This document shows positions 22,776 through 31,899 of a stretch of DNA of 64,000 nucleotides, piece by piece. How positions within the stretch are numbered: position 1 is the stretch's first letter; each line of letters begins with the position of its first letter. The notes beneath the pieces are model-generated. The model worked only from the letters and a program-made list of their open reading frames with translations, was not told where the DNA came from and did not search any database. Source of the DNA: Acanthochromis polyacanthus (taxonomy: Eukaryota; Chordata; Actinopteri; Pomacentridae); NCBI RefSeq assembly GCF_021347895.1, contig NC_067113.1:37528194-37592193 (forward strand), written 5' to 3'. A program made the translations under genes and the position numbers.

Positions 22776-23624
22776 GCTGCTCTGGACCCAGACACTGGAG
22801 CTTCACCACCACCATCATGTGCAGCAGCTTTTAAATTAGAGTCCACTCTGCCATGCTCTACTTCAGCTGATCTATTGTTCTGGTATTGAGACTGACTGAC
22901 ATCAGGTCTGTGGTTTTTAATGTCTGCAGCCTCCAGTCACTATTTTATGTTTGTGGATCAAAGCTGACAGTAAAACTTGTGGTCTCCAGTGTGTTTTAAC
23001 TAATCTGATGATCACAGACTCCTCTCCACTTCTTAAATCATTCAGAGGTAACAGCAGCAGCTCAGCCTGGATCAAACCCTGCGGTATATCATGGCCTACA
23101 AACCCAGCCTAAATAAACCTCAGATTCCCACAATGCAGCGCCTGCAGCTCTCACACCTCCTCAGTTTGTGACTTTTAAGAATGTTCTTTTCCTCCACCTG
23201 AATATTCCCACATTCAGGTGGAGGAAAACACTCGGTCTGCAGGTCACATCTGCTGCAAAGATGCCGAGTTAGAGGAACGTTACGAACAGGAAGAGAGCTG
23301 CTGGATCTGAGCCCAGAAACACACCCAGCTTCATGGAGGAAGAATCCTGGATGAAACACTCAGATCACACAGCAGTCTTCTGATTCAGTCTACTAGATGT
23401 TAAAAGTCTTGACTTCATTGAGTTCATGTTAAATGTACAAGAGAAATCAGACTGATTATGATGTTGACTGTGATCTAAAACCTGCCTCCAGTGCTTCATC
23501 TGAACTCTCTCTGCTGGTTGGTTGGGGGTGTTATCTGTGCGAGTTTAGACTCATGACAGTAAAACTGTTTTTTAGATCATCAACTTTAAATTTGAAAAAC
23601 AAGCCTCCCACTCCAAATTTTGAT
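22776..23624. other. Non-coding region
   Basis: Unique DNA. A short inverted repeat of TTTTCCTCCACCTGAATATT with its complement lies at 23187-23228. No gene supported. Confidence 0.4.
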
Positions 23625-23626
23625 TA

Positions 23627-25660
23627 CAGGAGGTCCTCAGTTTAAGACATCCTCGACCTTCGCATTTGGTCGTTAGGTGGGAACTGGTTAGGGGCCGGTC
23701 TTCAGCTTAACGTACAGCACTTCATCATAATGAACTGAGTCAGTGGAACTACTTGTTGAGCGGATGAAAGCAGTCACACGGCACTATAAGACGGCTTTGT
23801 TTACATTTGCGGCGACATTGGATTGTGCTGCATTCATGAACTTCTTTATGGCTCCCAGCGTCAGTCTGACTTACATTATTCCTACTGAGTTGTGTTTCAG
23901 TGTACGGCTTTGTTTACATTTTGACTGGAGTTCTGACTTACGGCAAAAAACAACTTATGTCGAGCCATAGGAACGGAACTCTGATGTAAGTCGCCCTAAG
24001 TCATTCCTACGGACTAAGTCGCCCTAAGTCGTTCCTACAGAATAAGTCGCCTTAAGTCTTTCCTACAGAATAAGTCGCCTTAAGTCTTTCCTACAGAGTA
24101 AGTCGCCCTAAGTCGTTCCTACAGAATAAGTCGCCCTAAGTCTTTCCTACAGAGTAAGTCGCCCTAAGTCGTTCCTACAGAATAAGTCGCCTTAAGTCTT
24201 TCCTACAGAGTAAGTCGCCCTAAGTCGTTCCTACAGAATAAGTCGCCCTAAGTCTTTCCTACAGAGTAAGTCGCCCTAAGTCGTTCCTACAGAGTAAGTC
24301 GCCTTAAGTCGTTCCTACAGAATAAGTCGCCTTAAGTCTTTCCTACAGAATAAGTCGCCTTAAGTCTTTCCTACAGAATAAGTCGCCTTAAGTCTTTCCT
24401 ACAGAATAAGTCGCCTTAAGTCGTTCCTACAGAATAAGTCGCCTTAAGTCTTTCCTACAGAATAAGTCGCCTTAAGTCTTTCCTACAGAATAAGTCGCCT
24501 TAAGTCTTTCCTACAGAATAAGTCGCCTTAAGTCTTTCCTACAGAGTAAGTCGCCCTAAGTCGTTCCTACAGAATAAGTCGCCTTAAGTCTTTCCTACAG
24601 AGTAAGTCGCCCTAAGTCGTTCCTACAGAGTAAGTCGCCCTAAGTCGTTCCTACAGAATAAGTCGCCTTAAGTCTTTCCTACAGAATAAGTCGCCTTAAG
24701 TCTTTCCTACAGAATAAGTCGCCTTAAGTCTTTCCTACAGAATAAGTCGCCTTAAGTCGTTCCTACAGAATAAGTCGCCTTAAGTCTTTCCTACAGAATA
24801 AGTCGCCTTAAGTCTTTCCTACAGAGTAAGTCGCCCTAAGTCTTTCCTACAGAATAAGTCGCCTTAAGTCTTTCCTACAGAATAAGTCGCCCTAAGTCGT
24901 TCCTCCAGAGTAAGTCGCCCTAAGTCGTTCCTACAGAATAAGTCGCCTTAAGTCTTTCCTACAGAATAAGTCGCCTTAAGTCTTTCCTACAGAGTAAGTC
25001 GCCCTAAGTCGTTCCTACAGAATAAGTCGCCTTAAGTCGTTCCTACAGAATAAGTTGCCTTAAGTCTTTCCTACAGAATAAGTCGCCTTAAGTCTTTCCT
25101 ACAGAATAAGTCGCCTTAAGTCTTTCCTACAGAGCAAGTCGCCCTAAGTCGTTCCTACAGAGTAAGTCGCCCTAAGTCGTTCCTACAGAATAAGTCGCCC
25201 TAAGTCGTTCCTACAGAATAAGTCGCCTTAAGTCTTTCCTACAGAGTAAGTCGCCCTAAGTCGTTCCTACAGAATAAGTCGCCTTAAGTCTTTCCTACAG
25301 AATAAGTCGCCTTAAGTCTTTCCTACATAATAAGTCGCCTTAAGTCTTTCCTACAGAGTAAGTCGCCTCCAGTCGTTCTTATTTCGTAAGTCGCCTTAAG
25401 TTGTTCTTATTTCGTAAGTCGTCTTAAGTAGTTCTTACGGAGTAAGTCACCTTGAGTCGGAACCCTTCTCCACGCCCCCTTGTTCAACACAATCCAATGT
25501 GGCATATAACCAGTGCAGCGAATGTAAACAAAGCCATCTTAAAGTGCCGCATGACGACGTATTCATCTATTCTTCATCTCGCCAACTAGTTCCACGTAAC
25601 CAGTTCCAACGTAACAACAAAATGCCATAGGTCGATGACGTCGTAAACACCCGTTCATCT
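23627..25660. mobile_element. Tigger/pogo-like MITE expanded by minisatellite
   Basis: The left end CAGGAGGTCCTCAGTTTAAG follows a TA dinucleotide (23625-23626). The subterminal part 23740-23835 (GTGGAACTACTTGTTG, CGGCACTATAAGACGG, CTTTGTTTACATTTGC, CATTGGATTGTG) recurs inverted at about 25485-25600, so the element is a palindromic foldback type. The right terminus is degraded; related words stop near GTCGTAAAC at about 25652. A related copy with intact TA-flanked ends lies at 30104-30543. The centre is replaced by a 1.46-kb 28-bp array. Assignment to Tigger/pogo rests on the TIR style and TA duplication and is inferred. Confidence 0.7.
23986..25445 (+). repeat. 28-bp minisatellite inside MITE
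   Basis: About 52 copies of a 28-bp unit of the form TAAGTCGCCTTAAGTC + TTTCCTACAGAA, with alternatives CCCTAAGTCGTTCC and CAGAG. The unit resembles the internal sequence of its host element (GGAACGGAACTC..ATGTAAGTC), so it most likely arose by tandem duplication of transposon sequence. The right edge (25370-25445) shows diverged units with TTCTTATTTCG. Confidence 0.95.
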
Positions 25661-26128
25661 ATTCACAGATTTCATCATCAATCCATATTTATTTGAATTG
25701 AAAAGACCAACTGTGTTGAATATTGCTATTTGACATGAATGTGATTAATCGCAATTAATTTCAAAGCCTCTAATTAATTAGATTACTTTTTTATTGCATC
25801 CCACCACTAAAATAAACTAAAGAAGAAAAAATCTATCAAAAGCTAGACTAATAAAGTGTAACCTTATGTTGCTTTCCTGCTCATAATTATTTTCTGTGTA
25901 TTGAAGTCGTGTATTTCCATGGAGATAAATGAAGCAGATTATTGTTCTATCAGCGCGATCTACAGTTGAATCACTAAGGTGCTGAGATGTTCCCTGGAGG
26001 AGATATCCAGCTTCAAACAGATGTCTGCAGAAAGAGTTTTATTAGATCTGTAAATGGATTCTTTACATGTCTTTCATTCCACTACCATCACAGCTAATTT
26101 ACACCTGTTGGGTCTCTGGTCTCTGCAG
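25661..26128. other. Non-coding region
   Basis: AT-rich unique DNA upstream of the candidate exon at 26129. It ends in GGGTCTCTGGTCTCTGCAG, a plausible splice acceptor. Confidence 0.4.
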
Positions 26129-26214
26129 GAGCTTGAATCTGAGCTGCTGAACGGTGGAGGCCCTCTGCAGGCCGCCGTCAGTCAGGACTCTGCAGGGCCC
26201 AGTGGAAAAAGGAG
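26129..26214 (+). CDS. Candidate internal coding exon, unknown gene
   Basis: An 86-bp open segment lies between a pyrimidine-rich acceptor ending CTCTGCAG (to 26128) and a good donor GTAAGA (26215-26220). Read from its first base it gives ELESELLNGGGPLQAA and then VSQDSAGPSGKR, with a 2-base overhang. Composition (Glu/Leu then Gly/Pro/Ser) is protein-like, and GC content is higher than in the flanks. I do not recognise the gene and no partner exon is evident within several kb, so it may be a chance combination. Confidence 0.3.
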
Positions 26215-26689
26215 GTAAGATGCTGGAGGGGAGCAGGGCATGAATGCACTTTTGAGAGGTTTTCATAATGGCTGCAGTGATTCAGAGCTAAATTAAGCTC
26301 AGGGAAGCCTCCAGCTTCAGGGCGGGGCTTGTATTCTCATAAGTGGTATTATTTAGCCGGTGATGTCAGTGAATTGGCGAGTCCAAACTGACATAGGAGA
26401 ACAGTAAATACATTGATGCATGCAGCCTCACAGAGCGACTCGCCAGCCAAGAGCTGCACTCACAATCTCTGAATCACATCCAAAACATTTCAGAGCTCTG
26501 CAGCATCTCCCCGTCACAGGGTGAGGTCCAACACACCAACAAAAGCCCTCAGAGGAGAAGACCTTTCACTCAGGTTCCAGGGATTAGAGCTAATTGACAC
26601 GGATGTGATCGGATTTAAAACTGAATCAGACATCTGTTTGTGAAATGAAAGAAGAAACCTGGAATAGTGTTGTCTTCTCAGACTTCTGT
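26215..26689. other. Non-coding region
   Basis: Unique DNA after the candidate exon. No repeat ends recognised. Confidence 0.4.
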
Positions 26690-27350
26690 GGAGGTTTTCA
26701 GTCATCCAGGTCCTGATTGATGGTAGGAGCTTCAGGAGAAACCAGCTGGAGGATCTGGAAGACGTTTCTAGAAACATCTTCCAGGTCCTCCAGTTGGTTT
26801 CTCCTGAAGCTCCTACGATCTCCTCATCCTGTAGATGTTCTATCTCCATGTTTCCTCTCTACTCTGCTCATCATCTGTAGACGTTTCTCCATGCTGGATG
26901 GATCTCTGCTCCTCTGTTTCTGCTGCATTTATTGTATTCATCTAGTAGCTCTGGTTTCCCTCAGTCTAAATTGCCGTCTCTGTTTTGCGTTTTCTTCGTC
27001 ATCTCGTGTCTTGTTTTGGTCGTTGTGTTTCATTTTTGTCGTTTGTCTATTTTTTGGGCGCTTTGTAACTTTTACGTCTGTTTTTGGTCTTTTTGTTTTT
27101 CGCTTTCATAGTTTTGTCTCGTTTTAGTAATATTTTGACTTTTTTGTCAGACTTTTCTCGATTGTTTCATGTTTTTGCCATTTTTTTCTCCTTTTTGTCT
27201 TGCTTTTGATTTTTTTCTTATTTTTGTCATTTTGTTTTGCTTCATCCTTTGCTTTGTGTAGCATTTTTGTCGTTCTGTATTCTTTTTGCCTCATTTGTCT
27301 GGTCTGTTTTTGTCATTTTGTGTCTCACTTATGTAACATTTGTCTTGTTT
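26690..27350 (-). repeat. Composite dispersed repeat, copy A
   Basis: In plus orientation it contains a 94-bp hairpin (26723-26816), then ATCTCCTCATCCTGTAGATG, CATCATCTGTAGACGTTTCT and CCATGCTGGATGGATCTCTG. A 300-bp pyrimidine-rich tract of TTTTGTCGTTTTGTGTC-like words follows (27000-27350). The same modules recur in the same order, or inverted, at 31.55/39.6/41.8 kb, 43.1-43.7 kb and 47.5-48.2 kb. It behaves like one family of interspersed element. I see no coding capacity, and no known family can be named. Confidence 0.7.
26723..26816. repeat. 94-bp zero-loop hairpin
   Basis: The left arm (26723-26769, GTAGGAGCTTCAGGAGAAAC at its start) and the right arm (26770-26816, ending GTTTCTCCTGAAGCTCCTAC) are complementary at 44 of 47 positions with no spacer. 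It belongs to the composite repeat. A single-armed version occurs at about 48080-48165. Confidence 0.92.
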
Positions 27351-30103
27351 TCTTGTCTTTTTTGTGGTTGTGATCCTCCAGTAAATCCTCCATGGTTCAG
27401 TTCCAGGTGACTAAATGTTGTGTTCCTTTGTAGACACTCTGTGATCTGGAAGTTGTAATGTGGAAATGATAAACTGAGGATGAATGTTGATGAAACTGAA
27501 CTTATTTCCTGAATAAATTTCAGGATGTTCATGTTGTTTAGTAAAAAGATAATTCCTTAAATGCACTAAACCAAAGGAACCATTAGGAGTTGTACTTATT
27601 TTTATGTTATGCTGTGGTTCTAGTGGTTCTACTGGAGATCAGACTGGGCTGGATGTGGAACCTGGACTAAATGAGTCTGACTCTCCTGAGCTAATGGATG
27701 GTCCAGGTTGTGGTCTGTAGACTTCAGAGAACTTCTCCGCATGAGAAGCTTAACTGACATCAGTGTGATGATGGATGTTTGAATGTAAACTGCTGGTCTC
27801 AGAGGTCGGGCGGGTTAAAAGGATGGTTTGTGTTTCTGGGTGGAAGTAGCTCTCAGCGGTCGTCTCTGGACGGCAGCCATGAAGGCCTCTGAAGTGTGCA
27901 GGTGCTCCCAGTTTCTCAGCAGAATCCTTTGTTTAGTTGGCCACTGTCTCTCTACGTTTCAGCCTCAGATAAGCTGCTGCCAGGGAAAATGTAAAAGTAG
28001 GTCATATGTGGAGGCCAGACACACTCAGATCCATTTCACTGTTATTCCAGGATGTCAGGAGGTCACGTGGAAGGGTCAGAGGTCACCAAGAGAAGAGACA
28101 TCTGATAGATTAAAGATCCATCTGTGGTTGTTCTCTAATCATCTATTAGGACTGGTTGGATTGGTAGGGATGTGAGACTACTGCGCTGTTGTTAGTTGAA
28201 ACATTTATCCATTGCGAGTAGTTTGGAGGTGGAGCTCCACATCTGTAAATCAGTTTAGCTGCAGTACCTGGTTGTTCCAGCAGGTGTCACCTCTTCCTGT
28301 TAAATACTGCAGAGACCAGACCACAGCAGAGAGCACTGTGGGAGTTTAGCTCGCAACAGGCACCATGACGAAGACTAATGTGGAGGTTAATGACCAGACG
28401 TCTATTTGGACACTTCAGATATCTGATGTTCCAGAGCTACTTATACAGCAGATTAAGCAATGTCCCTGGACTTCAGCTGTTTTAAAGATTATTTTTGCTG
28501 CTATGAAAATCCTTGTACGTTGTGATTGAATGTCTTTATTCATTGTAATACTGTATAACTGTGTGTTGTGCAACATGAAGCTGGAACCAAGGTCTAACCA
28601 GCAGCGAACTCCAGATAAAACACACCAGGATGTGGAACTGCTGCTTATGTATAAAAGCTGTTTCTCAGCTTTGTCAGTCACTTTTCAGGCTGTCTTCTGT
28701 TCACGTTGCTGTGACTTGAGAGACGACTGAGCGCTAATTTAGAAAAGCCGGGACTCCACTGAAGAATCTTCCTGGTATTTACGGTTTAATATTTGCAGAA
28801 AGACCGACTTGACGTGGACATTATTTACAGTCTTGGTCTGTTTTTTGTGGTGAACCATTTTCAAACTATTTATCTGTGAATTACCAAAAACAAAACTGTT
28901 TCACTGCATTCAAATCAGCTAAATTATTTGACACATACTTGTGGTTATTTTCATGGTTTTGAATGCTGCAGTATTCTACCATATTTTATGAACCTTTCTG
29001 CCAGATTTTTAACATTTTGGTTATTTTAATTTATATTTCTTTCGATGTTTTAGAGGTAGAAAGGTCATCAGGTGATGTTTCTGTCCTCAGTGTTTCCTTC
29101 TGAATCCATTCGGTGAGTTTAACGCCACATAATAAAGCTCGGTAAAGGATGAATGTGGAGAATCGGAGCTGCAGAGGGAAAACTCGCTCTTGACCACAGA
29201 GCACATGAACATGAAATTGGATTATAGCAGAATACGTTGAGCCAATGTTTTCCCTCTCTGGTGAATTACGGTGAGCGGCAGCAGCAGATCTCTGATAAGG
29301 CTGCAGAGTGATGTTGAACAACAGTCGGTGGGAACCTGAAGCTGATTCCTCCACAGGCCCATCTTTGAGGCCAAACTGCATGGGAACCATTACAGAGAAC
29401 CATATGCAGAGTAAATACGAGCAGTAATCAGGGAACGCGGTGTAATTTAGCCACCCTTTGTATGTAATAATCCATTTCACGGTTTATGTTCTAAGAGGAG
29501 AATTAAGTAAGTCTTTGCTCTCTGGCTGTTTGTTCTGCTGCGTGTGGTCACTTTCCCTCCGTCTATAATACTCCCCGTATAAATCGCTCTTTGAAGCCTC
29601 TTTTTCCTTCCACAGAGGAATATTTCTCTGTATCCGGTGCTGGACGGCTGCAGATCTCCACTTGTGTCATGTAAACTCGGACATTCCCTGGGAGGTTGTC
29701 AGAGGAGGAAGAGGGAGTCAGCCTTTCCAGCGAGGCCAAGGCAAACATTTCCTTTATTGAGGAACAGTATCTGCTGATGTGTTGGTCTCCTATAAAGAGC
29801 CACTGTCTGAATAAAAGAGGTATTGATGCAGGAACTCGAACCGCCGGCTTGGAGGAGCTCGGCCTTTTGTGCTGCTCATAATTAATCATTTAAATGCATA
29901 AAAAAACGGGGAAACCACCCAGAATGTGTGCTGAGACAGTTTGCAGCTAAAAGAAGGAATGCTGTTTGTGTTCACAACCAAACCCTGCAGAAGCTGAAGG
30001 AGGTGATTCTGGACTCTATTCTAACGAGATCTGAAGGCCTGTGAGAGGCAGCACCTTACGCATAATTAGCATGTAACTGCAGCTAAACACCAGCAGGACA
30101 TTA
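27351..30103. other. Non-coding region, possible conserved elements
   Basis: Long stretch without transposon ends or arrays. The segments 29030-29480 and 29560-30060 have balanced composition and few simple repeats. They could hold conserved non-coding elements, but nothing in the sequence proves it. No coding exon is supported. Confidence 0.4.
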
Positions 30104-30543
30104 CAGGAGACCCTTGACTTACATCAGAGATCAAAATAAGTCAAAAAATCAACTTATGTCGATCCCAAGGAACGGAACTCCAATGTAAGTCAAGGGCCTC
30201 CTGTAATTTGGAACTCTGGAGAAAATGTAAACAAAGCCGTTAGGTGCATCCTGTTATCCATCAGTTCTTCATAAAGTCATAAACACCTCCGACTTTCATG
30301 TATGAATCATTTTACTAGGAGATAACGGAACATGCTGTGAATCCAACAACAACAGAATAATGCTGGGAGCCGTAACGAAGGTAAAAAGTCAGTGAATGTA
30401 GCACAGCCCAAGGTGGAGTACAAGCAGAGGATGGAAACAAAGCTGTCTGATAGCGCCACGTGACGACGTATTCATCCGCTCTGATCGCCAACTAGTTCCA
30501 CGTAAGGACTACATGCCGTACGTCATAAACCGAGGACCCCCAG
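30104..30543. mobile_element. Tigger/pogo-like MITE
   Basis: The left end CAGGAGACCCTTGACTTAC and right end ACCGAGGACCCCCAG are flanked by TA (30102-30103 and 30544-30545). Read on the minus strand, the right end is CTGGGGGTCCTCGGTTTATG. Internal words (AACTTATGTCGATCCCA, AACGGAACTCCAATGTAAGT, AATGTAAACAAAGCCG, CGCCAACTAGTTCCACGTAA) are shared with the element at 23627-25660. It is 440 bp and non-coding, and shows what that family looks like without minisatellite expansion. Confidence 0.75.
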
Positions 30544-30699
30544 TAGTGTTAAATGAAGCACCATAATCAGACTTTCACAGCTGAATTACTTCAGAACAAC
30601 TGTTCAATTACATTCTGAGGGTATTTCCAAAAACCCTTAAAGATGGTGAAACTTCTTTTCGTTTTGGGCGATGACACAAACATGACGGAACATCGACTG

Positions 30700-30905
30700 A
30701 TCGAGTTATAGGTACCAGTAGTGTTAAAGTTCAACCTGGTTATTTGGTATAACTGGTATTTTTATTGTATTTTCATCGCATTTTATTCTATTTGTATTTA
30801 TTTCTTTATTGTAATGTATATATTTTTCTATGCACCAAATGGGGCAGTGCTCCCAATTTCGTTGTATCCCCGTTATACATTAAAGGCTTTCTATTTTATT
30901 CTATT
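30700..30905 (+). mobile_element. LINE 3'-tail fragment
   Basis: Contains GGGGCAGTGCTCCCAATTTC, GTTGTATCCCCGTTATACATTA and AAAGGCTTTCTATTTTATTC, then an ATTCT-type run. Such a T-rich region with TTCGTTGTA and AATAAAGG/TTAAAGG followed by (TTCTA)n is the usual 3' end of fish LINE or SINE copies. The 5' boundary is uncertain and there is no coding part. Confidence 0.5.
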
Positions 30906-31554
30906 GTGAACGACCCTCAAACCAGCAGGAAAAGTTTTACTACAAAGAAACACCAGACAGACCGACGGCTAATAAAGAGTCTCTGTTCTACAAAGACCTT
31001 CAGTCATTTCTAATAAAAACGCTCTAAAATCTGTGATTGCAGCTTCTTGACTCTGAATATTTTCTGGTTTCTTTCCTCTCTGACAGTAAACTGAAGATCT
31101 TTGGACAAACAAGACATTTGAGGAAACTCTGATCCATATTTTTGAACATTTTAGAGACAAACAGCTGATTGATTCATGCAGAAAATAATCTGTGGGTCAT
31201 TCCAGAACTCATCACATTTCCAATAATACATGTTTTAAACCCTAAAACATGCAGTAGTTCAGTAAATGTTCTGGTCCTGAGAACAAATCTAAAAAAACTA
31301 AGAGAAAAGAATGTTTAAAATGTTTTAAATCCCAAATGAGTCTGGAGTTCCCCTAAAATACCATTTTTCTCTCGTCCTCCCCCTGGTGACCAAACTGGAT
31401 CTCTTAAAAAAAAAAAAAACAGTTCAAATCTAATTTAAATCTACTTTTTGTTTTGTTTTTTTCATTGGTGTCTCTGCAACTGTGGGAACATTTTTTAATC
31501 AACATAATATTTTAAATAATGATTATTATATAAGGAACGTGTCCCACACCATGC
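30906..31554. other. Non-coding spacer
   Basis: Unique AT-rich DNA with a 14-A run near 31407. No gene seen. Confidence 0.4.
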
Positions 31555-31673
31555 TAGCAGAACCTGTAGATGTTTTTGTCATTCTGTGTCTCCTTTTTGC
31601 TGTTTTGTGACTCATTTGTGTCATTTTATGTCTCTTGATGACAGTTTTGTCTCCATTTTCTCCTCGTCCTGTA
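31555..31673 (-). repeat. Composite dispersed repeat, copy B left piece
   Basis: Pyrimidine-type TTTTGTCATTCTGTGTCTC words ending CTCCTCGTCCTGTA. The sequence that should follow (GATGTTTTCCATCTCC) is found 7.9 kb away at 39559. The last three bases GTA (31671-31673) are the target duplication of the large element. Confidence 0.75.
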
Positions 31674-31899
31674 TCGTCCATGAGCCAAGTGGGTAAAATT
31701 GGGGTCATCGGTACCACTTTGGGGGGCAAATTCTCATATGCATTTTTGTTAAGGACAATATCCCTAGTAACTATTACTGTATGATAGACATGCACAAGTG
31801 GCAGCTTTATGTGAGATATCCATGGGTTACGTCAATACAATTTTCCAGCCTCTTCTTCTTTTCCTTTCGGCTTTTCCCTTCAGGGGTCGCCACAGTGAA

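Noticed and set aside
22026..22889. A 287-codon Cys-Arg-Thr repeat protein and Gln/Asn/Leu repeat frames
   Set aside because: A 12-bp repeat without stops opens several frames at once; variation follows DNA units, not codons.
26717..27127. Cys/Phe-rich 136-codon frame resembling a membrane protein
   Set aside because: Lies entirely in the hairpin and pyrimidine tract of the composite repeat; the hydrophobicity comes from T-rich DNA.
30721..31013. Tyr/Phe-rich short frames
   Set aside because: AT-rich LINE tail; no coding signal.
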